NCBI GenBank assembly: GCA_947561395.2
Contig: OX387186.1
Span: 50,673,220 to 50,737,219, forward strand
DNA length: 64,000 nt
Direction of reading: 5' to 3'
DNA from: Buxus sempervirens
Taxonomy: Eukaryota; Streptophyta; Magnoliopsida; Buxales; Buxaceae
This document shows, one piece after another, positions 22,601 to 35,742 of this stretch. The translations under genes were made by a program, and so were the position numbers. The first letter of the stretch is position 1. Each line of letters starts with the position of its first letter. A model generated the notes under the pieces. It had not been told where the DNA came from. It worked only from the letters and a program-made list of their open reading frames with translations, and made no database searches.

Positions 22601-25600
22601 GGTTCCTTTTCAAAACCAAATTCTTTTATATGATCTGTGTATTGCAAATGCTCAAATTTATATTCCATGTAACTTACAGGTCAAAATTGCTATGGTTGGA
22701 AAGTATACTGGGCTTTCAGATTCCTACCTGTCTGTGTTGAAGGTGAACTTGGAATCATTTTAGTATTTATGCTTCCAACCTTTTTCCATGCTAACTTGTC
22801 CTAGTAAATTTCCACTTCTTGAAGAGGCAGGCGCCAAGTTTCTTTATATTATAGTTTCTGTCAGCACTTTTAGCTGATAAATTTTTTATGAATGTTAATG
22901 TGATGACATAGTTCTTATGTACTTGTTCCTGGTGCTTTATTTTGTTTTTCTTTTTGTTGAATAACAAATTTTTTACAAAGGTTTAGAAGATGTACATTGA
23001 AAGAGACAAAATAAAAGAAAACAGTGAAACCAAAATTAAAGTCTAACACTGCTTATCTCAACCTACGTAGCATGTCTACAAATTCAAACTCCTTGAAAAT
23101 GCCAATACCAAGTATTCAACAAAAAGAAACTCAGTGATACTCTCTTGGTAACTTTATCTGCCAAGTATTTTCTGATTTGAAAGCATGGAAGAATGAGATG
23201 TTCATTCTTCTAAATTAAGACTGTGCTAATCTAATAAGATGAATAAACCTACAAGAGAAATCCGTGGAACTCAAAAACCATGAGAAAGCAATCAAAGAGC
23301 CTCCCTTCATTATTCATTCTCCAGTATCTCTAGCTCTCGCCTCTTCAATCCTGTGAGCAAAGGAAGTATATATGCTTGTAACAAATCAGGTATCGTTTAC
23401 ATAAGATTTTTTCCCAGCTTTATTGATATTTTAGCCCTTTTCCATGATAGATTGACAAATTCAGGAAAGTGTATGGTTAGGTATGAACTTCACTTTCAGA
23501 CATTATGGTGCGAAGTGAGGCATTTTACATGACCGAAGTGGTAGGCACTAGCGTTAAAGTATGAGGTATAAGTATTACAAATATGCTCTTACAAAAACTA
23601 AAAAAACATAGATTATGTAATATTTGATTGTACCATAGGAATATAAAATCTGGTGAAGTAGTCATGAAAAGTGATATTGCAAATTGGTCTTCAAACCCCT
23701 TCTACATGGTCATAATTAATATAAATAATACCTCAAAACGCCAAATAATCATATATACACTCAACTTGACTTTTAAGTATCATCACTTCATGTTAAACAT
23801 AAAAATAAAATGGTTTATATCTTCAATTTTTTCAAGACAAGCCCTGATCTTAATTTATGAGGTGCAAAGTTTAGACATTGCACAGCCTTATTGAAATTGA
23901 AAGCATGAACGCCATGGGATAATCTTTCAGTGATCTTCATGGGAAAAGTTTTAAGGTGTAAATCTCACACCAAATCCTTGATGCGTTTTTTCTTGAGCCT
24001 GGAGTGCCTTTTAAAACACTAGATGGAACTAAATTTTAGCAAGATATCATCCTGGCTTGGATTATGGGTGAGTTGCAAAACTCTGATCTTTCACTTAATT
24101 CACATATCTACTCATCTATTTCAGAAATCCTGAAATATTTTTCCCAACTTTTGATTCAGTCAATTATTATACGTTGCAGCTGGAGTCACTTGTTCCAAAG
24201 CATTCTTTACTGGATCAAAGTGCTAACTGCTAACTAGCTAGTTGATCCTTTATCTCTTTGGTGTGAAGCAGCGTGTGCAAGTGTCTACTTTGACATATTA
24301 CACATTATCCCATGGTCAATGCTGTAATCCTTTTTATTTTCATAGCCATATCTAACTCATTTCCATTTTATTTTCTTGTTGCTATGACAAGGTTTACATG
24401 ACTCATAACATTAATAAGCCCTAGGTCTTCTAGTTTACATCAGAAGCACTACCAACTCTTGAGTATTAGTATCGATTGTTGCTACTGCTGTGATTTTGGT
24501 AACTGCCATCATAGCTACCACTAGGATGTCATTGCTTCCCGTTGATTGTTCCTGTTTCATATTATTTCTTGATTTTCAAGCTTCTTTCTGTTTACGACTG
24601 CAATAGGATGGTTAAAATTCCATTAACAGGACTTTGCGACATAAAGTAGAGCAATGAGAATGATAATGCCTTTGTTATCGTAGCTATTTTGAGCTAGGTT
24701 CCTATATAACCTAGCACGTGCATGGTAGCATGCTGACAACCAAAGTTAAAAGGCTGTTATCACTTCCAATAAAGCTAATGGGTATTGTAGTTTAGCTTCA
24801 TTCTTAGTTCCTTAAAATTACATTTCGACTGGATAGAGTATATACCATAGGTTAGTGGTAGTTGGCTGCTGACATATAGATTTCTAGGCCTACTTGATGA
24901 CAAGAGTGTAGATACATGTCAACAGCCTATGGCTAACCTTTTTTCCCACGGGAATGGAGCAGGAATCTTTAATCATGTGCTTATCTGATGTTCTGGCTCT
25001 TCTCTTTGTTGTTTTGTACATATATTTTTTTCCTCTTAATGAACAATTGCTAAATAATGACTGGTGCCCTGGGTAATGTTTCTGGCTAAGTTCATTGCTG
25101 CTCCACCAGATTTTAATCCTAGATATCCCATCAGAAGTCACCCTTGCTTTTTCTTATTCAGCCTGCTTCTGCTCAGGATACGTATGCTTTGCTTTTCTAA
25201 GAAAATAATCTCTGAAATTCATTTCCCTTTCTTCAGTATGCACTTTGGATTTTTGAGGCTCAATAATATAGTCTCAGAGTTGTTTGTTTCTTGAGACACA
25301 GTTGGTCTCTATATCCTTTTTTTTAGCACACATGTAGGGAATGATGAAAAAAATTATGCCTTTTCCTGGAAGATAACATTATGTTTATGGTTATGAATCC
25401 TACAGACTACTGGGATGTTTGTCTTATTATAATATAACTGACAAGAATACATTCATATTCATAAATGAGGTGTTAGATTTTTTTTTTTTTTATCAGTAAT
25501 GGAGTGTGTGTGTATATATATATATATGTGAAATAGAAAATAAGACAAAGGTACAAAGGATCAAAGTAGATGGAGATACAAACCCCCAACGCAAACATCA

Positions 25601-28600
25601 TAAAAACCCCACAAAACCACCTAGAGGTGCCCTACTCAAAGCCGAAAGGCAGAAAACCGTGATTTTAACAAGTCGTTCAAGCTCACGATCAACAAATGCC
25701 TTAAGCAAGGACATGAGGACCGCCCTAGAGCCCTAGAAGAAGACCCCACCAAACTGCAGTATATAAATGAGGTGTTAGATTGGTGCAGTTTATGTCTAGT
25801 TTCTTTCTTTTGCATCATTAATACTGAAGCTTGGCATCTAAAAATTATTTTCCATAAAAACTAACTTGAAGACAATTTTGTTTGCATTCTTAATATTTCC
25901 TAGTTTCTTGTCTCTATCTTATTTTTTGCATCTCGCCTCCTTTCTTATATTTCTTTTCAACCCTCTAGTGAGAGATGTTATTGAAAAAAGAAAGAATTGG
26001 AACTATACTCTCTAATTCAGCCTCAATCAATATACAGTACCTTTTCCCATCTTCTTGAGATTGGCAACACCAGTCTTGTTCTTTCACTTCTGTCCATAAA
26101 AACTAGGCTCTCATTACATTCATCCAAAAAAAAAAAACTAGGCTCTCATTAGAGTGGTACACATCTTGATCCTCCATTCATAAACTCTGAACACACCCAT
26201 TTGCTTTCCCATTATTTTAAAGAGATTCCAATTGCACCAGCTCATATCTTCCCATGAAAACTGTCGTTTGCCTTTTATAGCATGAAAAACCATTGTAAAT
26301 TATTTTCCTCTATCCTAACAAAGCTACTTGAACTCTTTCAAACATGATAATTTCAAATTCTATGACATCTTTTGATTCATCTTGTGTAACATTCTCATCT
26401 CAGCTACACAAATCCCTTCAATGTGTTGTTTCTTGGTTGCTGAGCATTTTGTTTCATGGGTATAGCTGGTTCGACAGCAGTCCAACAAAGTTTTCTTTTA
26501 AGCCTTATTCTGGATTTTCTTTCACATTACATTCTAGAAGCACATCTCATCACTTTAATCATGTAGTAATATTCTAAAATACAGCATCCTGTCAATTGCT
26601 CCCCCTTGGATAATCGAGGAAGGAATCTGAACTGGTTGCTTTTGGTCTCTCTTAATCATCAATCCTAACGTTTGCCTCATTTTTTTATTTCCTCATTATA
26701 TTTTTCCCCATAATTTGTTATTTGTTTGATTTATGTTAAAGCCTTTATATTAAATGTATCTGTACCAAGGTTTGTGATATCATTGCTGATGGGCATACGA
26801 CATACCGCTCTTTGTGCTTGGGGATATATCGCTAGCATGCTACTGATACATTGCTATTATAAAGGAAAACTTTCTGGCTGGAATTTTCCTCATTTCTACA
26901 TGCTGTAGATATTTTGTAGCCATGTCGCTTATACAGAGCGCCCCCGCTCTTTTTCTCCCCCCTAACCCTCTTCCCCTCTATACAATGATATATTGCTCGA
27001 TGCCGCAATATAGCTCCATGCCGCAATATATTGCTCCATGCTGCTGATATATCACGGCATGAAGGGCAAAAGGTATTTCCCCCTTTTTATCGTGCCACTG
27101 GAGGTTCTGCCACATGATCTGTACAACTTTGGGTTGCAATTACTTCATATACAATTTAATCAACCAATTTCATGTTATCTGTAAATGACATATACCAAGT
27201 TACCAACCAATTCTCAAATATGTTCTGAAATTCCACCATAAGCAGTTAAAAGAACAAGAGTTTTTGTTTTTTTTATCCCTCTGAAACATACAGTAAGCAT
27301 AGTCGCTGGAAACTTGTTACTTCCACTCGCCTAACCCATGATTGACCTCCAGTGTGAAACAATCCCATTTTCCAGTGCAGTAGTTACTCATCTTAATCTA
27401 CCTGTCACTGCCCTAAATAATTTTGTTATGTGAATTATAAGCTGGCTTCTCACTCTAGCTTAGGTGCCCTTAAGCTTCTTCACATTGTTCATATAATTGT
27501 GATCTATCTTGGCTTGAAGGTGGGTTTCAAATTCAATACAAAATTTTAGAATATATAAGCAGTGTCATGTTTGCAGGCTCTTTTGCATGCTTCAGTTGCT
27601 TGCCGCAAGAAACTTATCGTGGAATGGGTTCCTGCAAGTGACCTTGAAAATTCAACTGCAAAAAAGGTGTGTTGATTTGATGTATTGTATCATATTTCTA
27701 TTTTCTACTTCAGTCTTTACTCATTTAGTGTTTTCTCCTTGCAGAATCCTGAAATTTATAAGGCTGCGTGGAGTCTGTTGAAGGTTTGCCTAGTTCAGAG
27801 TTCTGATGATCTTGGTTTAGCCATCTGAATGAAATCGCTCCTTATAGTTATTTCTATTGCGTTTGGTCTCTTCAACAGTCTTCTGATAATCCTTTCACTT
27901 CAGGGTGCAGATGGTGTTCTAGTTCCTGGAGGGTTTGGTGACAGAGGAGTGCAGGGAAAAATTCTTGCAGCAAAATACGCTCGAGAAAACAAAGTTCCAT
28001 ACCTTGGCATTTGTCTAGGGATGCAAATTGCTGTCATTGATTTTGCACGTTCTGTTCTTGATATGCATGATGCAAATAGCACTGAGTTTGATCCTGAAAC
28101 TAGTAGCCCATGCGTTATATTTATGCCAGAGGTGGAATTCATGGCCAATATGTCTGAATTTATTCAGAACCTTTTTTATTAATTTGTTTAGTCTAACTTG
28201 ATATTCTCTGTTCTGTGCAACAGGGTTCAAAAACACATATGGGAGGGACCATGCGTCTGGGTTCTCGGAGGACATACTTCCAGGTTTCTGACTGCAAATC
28301 AGCGAAATTGTAAAGACTATGACTCCATAAGGAATACGTGCGTGCGTGCGTGCGTGTGTGCGTGTGCGTGTGTGTGCGTGCATGTGTGTATATCTCATTA
28401 GTGCAGACGTGGCAGAGCTGCTCACATAGTGGATGACCTCTGTTTTTTTTTTGTTTCCTAATTTTATTTTTATTTTTATTTTTTAAGGTATTTACTTATA
28501 TGTGCTTTTTATTTGACCACAATCATTAATGAGCATACTGTGTATACTACAGTGCTGTTATATGCTTATGTTTGTTTGGATTGTGTTAGGTATGGAAATG

Positions 28601-29740
28601 TAAGCTTTATTGATGAGCGGCATCGGCACAGATACGAGGTATGTGTCATTATTGTGTCAACAATGCAATGTTCATCTGCTCCATGAGTTGTTGCTTTCTT
28701 ATTTGCTTTGGAAAGCAGGATATATGAGTGTTCGGTCTACCTTTTGTGATGTTCCATCAACATTGTGGTAACGGTAGAGTTACTTCTCATTTTAGGTCAA
28801 TCCTGATATGATAAGACAATTTGAAGAAGCTGGTCTCTTTTTTGTTGGCAAAGATGAAAGTGGTGAACGCATGGAGGTATTTTGAACTATTCACCGTGTA
28901 TTTAGTTGTCTTTTAAAGGTTAATGCAGGTCTAGTGGGTATCAGTTCTTATTGATATATTGCATATGCAGATTGTTGAGCTGCCAAGTCATCCGTATTTT
29001 GTTGGCGTTCAGTTCCACCCTGAGTTCAAGTCAAGGCCGGGAAAGCCATCTGCTCTATTCTTAGGTATGGTTTCACTCCTTTCAAAATATAATTCGTAAA
29101 GAACATGTTAATTTTCAGTTGTATTCATCATCATTAATGAAAAAAATAAGCGAGCCAATTGAAATGCCTTTATAATTTATAAGGTTTATTCTAGTCTCTA
29201 TATAATAGGTGTCCATTTTTTTCCCTGACCCTGTAACCCACTATTAGCTCATTTTATCTGAACCACACATTATTACTGTAGGTTCAGCAGAGGACTGTAA
29301 CTATGGTTTTTACATAGGAGGCTACTGGTGGTGCATTCATAGTTATATTTTACTTTTTATTTTGCGATTCCGTTAATAATGAAAAAAATAATGGCCTAAA
29401 TTCACTAATCTAGGTGCTGCCTGTGGGTATTGTTATGTTATTGATGCAGTGGTAGAAGTCTAATTCAAATTGCTGAAGTCTTCTAATTTTCTCCCTGATT
29501 GAATGAAATATTAAATTGAATTCGTTATTATGTCATGTCATAGGTCTCATAGCAGCAGCTTGTGGCCAGCTAGAAAGGTTTTTAAGAAACCCTGGCCATG
29601 AAAGCAAGGCAGTGACAAAGTCGAATGGGATGAGCAACGGACCATTGACGTTGAAGGCACATCAAAATGGGGCAGCAAAGAAGAAAGCCAATGGATCATT
29701 CACCGCCTTGTACAGCAATGGTAATGGCGTTCACATATGA
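19663..29740 (+). CDS. CTP synthase (glutamine-hydrolysing), 21 exons
   Basis: Makes CTP from UTP, ATP and glutamine, the last step of pyrimidine nucleotide synthesis, in the cytosol. Exons: 19663-19780, 20415-20494, 20859-20945, 21063-21113, 21218-21335, 21419-21475, 21579-21643, 21827-21910, 22040-22090, 22196-22258, 22349-22395, 22528-22597, 22680-22742, 27577-27666, 27745-27783, 27904-28131, 28224-28309, 28590-28638, 28796-28876, 28971-29064, 29544-29740. The sum is 1,818 nt (605 residues), with all phases consistent and GT-AG introns. The N-terminal synthetase domain (about 1-275) starts with the P-loop [14 protein letters not shown] (Lys16) and has ELGGTIGDIES. The glutaminase domain (about 298-555) has the nucleophile Cys398 in GICLGMQ and His525/Glu527 in FHPEF. 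The basic, low-complexity C-terminal tail of about 50 residues is usual in plants. The ATG at 19,663 gives the family N-terminus MKYLLVTGG. Intron 13 (4,834 bp) is unusually long and holds a LINE insertion. It appears intact. Confidence 0.95.
25461..25781 (-). mobile_element. 5'-truncated LINE insertion with 19-bp target-site duplication
   Basis: ATAAATGAGGTGTTAGATT occurs at 25,461-25,479 and again at 25,763-25,781. Between them lie 283 bp starting with a T run and TATCAGTAATGG. On the minus strand this is a 3' end followed by a poly-A tail, as in target-primed reverse transcription. The body contains no domain I recognise, as expected for a severely 5'-truncated copy. The perfect duplication marks it as fairly recent. 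A (GT/AT)n run sits near the tail. Confidence 0.85.
26098..26151. mobile_element. Minimal retroposition scar (16-bp insert with poly-A) flanked by a 19-bp duplication
   Basis: AAAAACTAGGCTCTCATTA is present at 26,098-26,116 and 26,133-26,151. The 16 bases between are CATTCATCC and an A run. This is what an extremely 5'-truncated LINE-driven insertion leaves: a target-site duplication, a few bases and a poly-A tail. Slippage duplication is an alternative. Confidence 0.6.
28338..28390. repeat. (GTGC/GT)n microsatellite in CTP synthase intron 17
   Basis: A run of GTGC repeats passes into GT repeats a few dozen bases after the end of exon 17. It is likely variable in length between individuals. 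Confidence 0.9.
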
Positions 29741-29774
29741 AGGAAGTAATTGATGTGTTGTGTCGATGGTCTTT

Positions 29775-29985
29775 GATCTCAGGTCGTGCTGTGTTGATTA
29801 AAATACAAGCATTTTGATAGCCTTTCGGATTGGTCTGTACAGCGAGTATGGTAGATGTAGCTCTATGGGGCCTGGCATATGGGACGGTGCTGGATTCCGG
29901 GCTTTTAAACGGGACAGCTTGTTTTGTCTCCCAGTGCATTATGGAAAAAAAAAAAAAACACTAATTATGTGTAATTTTCTTACCC
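29775..29985 (+). repeat. CTP synthase 3' UTR segment that has an inverted copy at 31,455-31,683
   Basis: This segment, beginning 35 bases after the stop codon, reappears in inverse orientation 1.5 kb downstream. Shared blocks include CAGGTCGTGCTGTGTTGATTAA/TTAATCAACACAGCATGACC-type pairs, GATTGGTCTGTACA, TGGTAGATGTAG and TCCGGGCTTTTAAA. I estimate identity near 85-90 percent with small insertions. Confidence 0.85.
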
Positions 29986-31454
29986 TTTTCATGGACTGAG
30001 ATATCCTTAATTTTGTTTAGATTTGTGCCATCTTGTACATTTAAAAAGCTTTTACATAATATGACTATGTAAGAGAACAAGAGCATCCTGATTTCATTGA
30101 CGCTAGTATATCCAGTTTGAATTTGTTCCTGCCCCTTGTTTACTTTATTTTCAGCATTTGGGATCTGTACTTGATAAGTCCTCGTTTGTCATTTATTCTG
30201 AATCTAAAATGATGTGAGGAATTGATTTGAAAGAATTTGGAGAGAAGATGAGCTTGAAGTTTGATAACCAAGGTTATAAATATTTTTAGTTTACCATTGT
30301 TATAACTCCAAAGAAATTTATTATTATTATTTCAAAGAAATTTTCATAAATAATGCCCTTGTCATGTGAAGGGGTCTTTAAAACATGTTTCAAAGTATAT
30401 ATTTCACTATTTCAGAATTCGTAAATATTGCAAATATGCTACTATACTTCTGCAAAATGAGTTTTGAAAAATTTAAGAACAAGTCAAAGGTGAGTCCTAT
30501 TGTATTTTTTGAAAGTCATTCCTAAAATGGAACCAAATGCTCGTTGTGGATTACAAGCCTTGGAATGAGTTCCCGAATCAATGCCAAAGGACACCTAAAT
30601 TGTCTTTTCTTGTAAGGTTTGTCGCAATTTCTTCCTTCAAAATGGCCTCATTATTGTCTACATTATTATTAAGCAAACTCTACTGAATATTCCAAGATTA
30701 TGATTAGTCTTCTTAAATAGTAAAAACAATCCTTCAAGATTTGTTTACAATTTCATTTGGGTTACAAAACTACTTGCCCAAAGACTTTTATGTTATCAAG
30801 TAACTACTTATATGTATATTTATACTATATTTTAACGCGAGAGGCCCTTGGGAAGCATGCCAAATACAACGTGTAGCTTTCCAAAAAAGTCCTTCCTTAC
30901 ACTATAAAGATTCATTAATAAAATGGGTGTAATTGATATAATAACTCAATTCCTTTGATTTAAATTTCAAGCTGTTTTTGTAACCGTTCCCTCCATATCC
31001 TTTAACTTAAACAGTTTTTTTTGTAATTGTTCCCTCCTCATCCCGTCTCACGTGCAGTACTATACGTTCATCCTACTATCCTATTAAAAAGGTTCGAAAG
31101 ATCCCTCGTGAGCTAGCCATGCATACATTGAGTAGTGCATGTAACATTGTGGGAACATATTTTAATGCGCGAATTGTACCAATTTCTTCTCTGGACGGTC
31201 CCTTTCTTTTATGTGCTAGTTGGGAACAATGCAATCAATATTCCGTAGCCTTGTTCCCACGCCAGTGGCAAAGTGATAACTCTGGCTTCATGACTTTTGT
31301 CAAACCCCATTTCGATGCTCCTTGCACGTCCCACGGCTTTCCTCTGATGCATCCTTTGCCCAGGTCTACCATCGCACTGAGCTCGAGCCATCGTTATTTC
31401 GGGAAACTCCATCCGTTTGAAAGAAAACAAATTTACATTCCTACCAAAAAGAAA
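29986..31454. other. Intergenic stretch between CTP synthase and the inverted 3'-UTR copy
   Basis: No gene recognised. Two overlapping open frames near 31,119-31,472 (+) and 31,209-31,430 (-) have fairly protein-like composition but match no family I know. The rest is AT-rich. Confidence 0.45.
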
Positions 31455-31683
31455 TTTTTTTTTTTACATTAATTAGTGTACTTTTCTTTTTTTATGAACT
31501 GGGAAACAAAACAGGTTGTCCCTTTTAAAAGCCCGGAATCCAGCACCGTCCCATATGCCAGACCCCATAGGGCTACAGCGGTACAGCCTACATCTACCAT
31601 ACTCGACCGTTGTACAGACCAATCCAGAAGGCTATCAAAAATCGCGTATTTTAATCAACACAGCATGACCTGAGATATCAAAT
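31455..31683 (-). repeat. Inverted copy of the CTP synthase 3' UTR
   Basis: Reverse complement of 29,775-29,985. The right break falls where the other copy approaches the CTP synthase stop codon, so no coding sequence was copied. About 90 bp further right begins the TWD40-2 pseudogene. Confidence 0.85.
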
Positions 31684-32590
31684 GCTCCATTTCTCCTCTG
31701 TACTTCCAGATCGCTAGATTTCGTCGTGTAAATAAGGAGGAAAAGGGCGAAAATATAATTTAAAAAAAAAAAAATGCTGCGTGTGAGAGCTTTTCGTCCG
31801 ACGAATGGCAAAATCGTTAAGATTCAGTTGCATCCGACGCATCCATGGCTTGTTATGACAGACGCATCAGATCACGTATCTGTTTGGAATTGGGAGCATC
31901 GATAGGTTCTTCTCCAACTATCTTCTCCCGATTTATCTGTTTGGAATAATTTATTTGCTTTGACTTGTGTTTAATTTATGAGCTAAAAGCCGGTGATGTA
32001 GACGAGAGACGTTTGGTTGGAGCGAAATTGGAGTAGCTTGCTGAGGGCGATTCAGGTAACGCAGTCGATGTTAATCAACCAATCCAAGTGCTAATATTTC
32101 AAGGGGAAGGAAATTCCTTGGTCCGACTATTGCTAATTCCAGGGTGTCTGGAGAAGCGCCTGGAACGTTGTAGCAGTTTCTACGCATTGTAATAGCCCTA
32201 CTGTTTGCCTTCTTTATGGCGATTTCTGTTTGCACGGTCGCAGGGATATACTTTCCATTGCCTAATTCAACCTCGTAATAATGTTTATATGATTGAAAAG
32301 ATTAAGAAGTGCAAACGAACGCCAACTTCAGATCGAAAAGTAGTTTGATAGGCCACTGAGGTCTTACACACGCATTACAAATTATTCTTTTAAATTGATA
32401 TAACTAATTCTATGATGACCCTTTCTGCTTCAAATTTTTGGAGTACTTTTGATTCCTTTTCTAATGTACGTATCTGCAAATTGAAGTGGAGTTGTTAAGT
32501 TTCAATAGCGTTTTGAGTAAGTTCTTTGTTTCCGGACTTCTAAAACTTTTGATCAAATCAGTATATGATCGGTGGTCAAATGGAAGGTTT

Positions 32591-32876
32591 AAATGCTCAT
32601 GACATATGGGATGAAAAATAGGCTTGTTTTTCATCGCACATTTTCATGAGTTATGGTTAGCAAAACACACATTCTCTCTCTCTGTCTTTCTCTCTTTGTG
32701 TATAACTCTCTCATAGGCTGCTTTTTGGATACCAAGAATAGGCTTGTTTTTCATTTCCCGACCTCAGGAGTGGGAAGAAAAATAGGCTTGTTTTTCATCC
32801 CACATTTTCTCAGATGCTAGGACCCACAGAAACTTTTTTCTCTTTCCCAGTATCTAAATGCTCATGACATGTGGGA
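32591..32876. repeat. Short interspersed repeats in the second intron of the TWD40-2 pseudogene
   Basis: AATAGGCTTGTTTTTCAT occurs three times, at about 32,618, 32,736 and 32,781. AAATGCTCATGACAT followed by (A/G)TGGGA occurs at 32,591 and 32,856. The arrangement looks like partial overlapping duplications. Confidence 0.75.
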
Positions 32877-35742
32877 ATGCTGCAATGCAGTTTCTTGGTA
32901 TTCAAATGCAGCCATATTGATGCTTATTTGTTCAATGATTCAAATTTCCTTGCACCACATAGCAGTATAAAAGAAAGACTTACGACTCACAATGAATAAA
33001 TACATCTGACTAGATCAAAAGATCCCTTATAACATAAAATGCCAATACTGATATGTACATAAATGATTCTTTCTGATTCTTTAAGTGGGAGAAAACACGT
33101 CCATCATTCCTAAGTTGCTTATGCTTTCTGATACCCAAGATTGGAGACTTATTGCAAGGACATGGCAAGTGAAGGGCACACTCTGAACTGCATACCAATA
33201 CTTTGCTTTTATACTCCATTTTGTGATCTCATATTGATTCTCATTTTGTCAAGTGACTAGGTAACCTTGGACTAGTTCTTAAATTTTGCCAGCTTTTGTT
33301 ACTTTGAGTGCAATGATTCAGCTATGTACTTTCGTAATACCATCTGATTGTAAATCCTTTGCAATTTTCTTCTTGGAGAATCTTAATCTGATGGACATAT
33401 ATAGGTGTTCTCTTGACCTTTCGATGACCATGTCTATACCTGAAATAAAGCTTTTTGTTCCTTTACAAGTAGTTTTGAAAATATTCTTTCCACCTGTCTT
33501 TGATCTCCTTATCGCTTACAAAGACTCTCAAATACTTATTCATAATGCATCTAATTTTTAAATCTCTTGTTTTCTTCTTTCCGAGTCTTTTATGTTTAAA
33601 AATATTGTTCACACCTTATTTTGAACTAAATTTATTGTATAGTTTATCTTATGCTTAATTTTTAGCCTCACTTATTATTTGCCTAGTTTTGTTTTTTTTA
33701 CACTATTACGTTTTCTAAGTTTTCTCGGTTTTTATTTGTTTGCCATATCTTAAAACAAAGCCTTTTATTTTTAATAGTTTTTTTGAATCTCACAACTCTA
33801 CTTCTAAGTCCTTTTTTAATATTATCTACCATTTGTTTGAATCAAGGAATGCCATGCCGGTGAAATTTTGCCAGTTTCAAGTGGAACATGGGAGGTGTCT
33901 TTTGAAGGCTGTTGAAAGTGTAGTGTCTCAGTTTATGAGGTTAGCATGAGATTTGGGTGGACTTCTGGTGTGGAGTGGAACTGTTGGTGCAACAATTTTC
34001 TGATTAATTGTAGCTGCATAGAGTAGGGGGAGCTGGACATGTGGTTTGTTGGGTAAACAGGGGCAAGAGATTTCGTAGGGCATTCCACTTTGAAGACCTT
34101 TATTTGACTAAGATTTGGGCCCTATGACTTCAATTTGTCTCCATTATAATTAATGAAGTTGGGCCGCGGCGCGGGGGGTTTTGTGGTTGGTGTGTGTGTG
34201 TGGCCGTGTGAAATTAAGTTGGGAAGTGGGAAGAATTTTCTTCAGTTTGGTGATTTTTTTCTTTTAAATCCAAGATCCAAGATGCTGATGGCAGATTCTT
34301 TTGATAAAATCTTTACAAGTGACAAACTGGGAGATGGGAATTGGGGCAGAATACTGTTGCATAATGTGTAAAGCAGCGGTAGAATTGGTCCATTCCTCCG
34401 CTGTTGTGAGATAGCTTTATACTTTTGAACTCTGTTTCTGAACAAGTATAAGGTGCACTTTGAAGCTTTACTTTTGACATGGGGAAGGATGAAAGGGACT
34501 CGTAGGAGGGTTCACTTTGTTATTGACATGTCTACTATAGGTTGGACTCTTTTTAGTGAGACAAATGTTGGAAAATTTTAAGGAAAAGAATGAGGGGCAG
34601 ATATTGTTTCAAAGAACTTGTTGATCATGATGTCTGTTGAACTTTGATCTATCCTGAAGTCAAAGATTGTACTTTCCAAATTTTGGAGGGTGGTAGTGAG
34701 TTTTGTGATATTTATGTAATTTCTGTTAGCTGGCTTGGGTTTTTGGCTGCTGGCCCCATTGAATACTCTTTGTGCATAAATCTTGGCACACAATTTCCTG
34801 TATATCCATAATCCATATATACTTCTAATCCGAATACCTTACTTTTATCAATCTGAGTTTTCTTTTCCTGTCATATTTTTTAATTGTTAAATCTACTTGA
34901 CCTTCTTTTTGTCTGTAGTGGTTATCTGACCATGTTTACTTTTATATATTTCATCGTTCTTTTTCATAAGAATGGCATTGAATTATTTATATTCTACTTA
35001 GCTCATCTTTTAATTTTTTTTCCATATGATTGATAGAGTCTAAAGCCAAACCAACGGAGGCCATTCGTGGAGGCAGGTAATGATCTGGCTCCATTAGTTC
35101 ATCCATCTTTATTGTCGAGTTTTTGTCAATTTCCATGGCACCTTTTGTATATTGGTAAAAGATGGAAAATAGAAAATCTTACTGCACCTTTTGCTGAACC
35201 TTGAAATGTGTTGCCAAATGGCTGAAGTGTTGAGCAGGTGAACTTTTATGATGATGATGTACGCTTTTGGAAACTTTGGCGGAACCGCTCTGCTGCTGCT
35301 GAGGCTCCATCTGCAGTTAATCAGCATAGTTCACCTTTTAGTTCTCCTGCTCCAGCCACAAGAGGAAGACATTTCCTCGTCATTTGCTGTGAGAATAAAG
35401 CCATTTTTTTTGGGACTTGGTTACAATGCGTGGCCGTGATGTACCAAAACAAGACCTTGACAACAAATCACTTCTATGGCAAGTCCTCAACTTACATTGG
35501 TGTTTATAATAAACCATGATTGTTCACATGATCTATGATATGGTGCTTTGACTGGTATATCAGAATGTTCTAATGAAAATAATTCTTGAAGCATGCAAAC
35601 ACTGCATATTATATTGGAACTGTTTGTCAGTCTTAGCATGTATTTGTACACACTACGTAGCTTTCAAGATGGATAATGGAAAGAATCATGTGCACTTGTA
35701 TTTGGTTGTTGTCTATGCTTTCCAATAACTTATTCTCCTTTT

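Larger units (their letters stand above)
22743..27576 (+). other. CTP synthase intron 13, 4.8 kb
   Basis: This one intron makes up nearly half of the gene; the other nineteen range from about 80 to about 630 bases. It starts GTGAAC and ends TTTGCAG. It contains a truncated LINE with a 19-bp duplication (25,461-25,781), a tiny poly-A insertion (26,098-26,151), and a possible hAT-like sequence from 26,766 with repeated GCTCCATGC/CAATATA units near 26,990-27,050. I see no gene inside. Confidence 0.8.

Noticed and set aside
28015-28425. A 136-codon minus-strand frame with alternating His/Thr/Arg.
   Set aside because: Antisense to CTP synthase exons 16-17 and a GT microsatellite; no independent support.
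31209-31430. A 73-codon minus-strand frame with protein-like composition (KAVGRARSIEMGFDKSHEARV).
   Set aside because: No family recognised and an equally long frame exists on the other strand; left as unannotated intergenic sequence.
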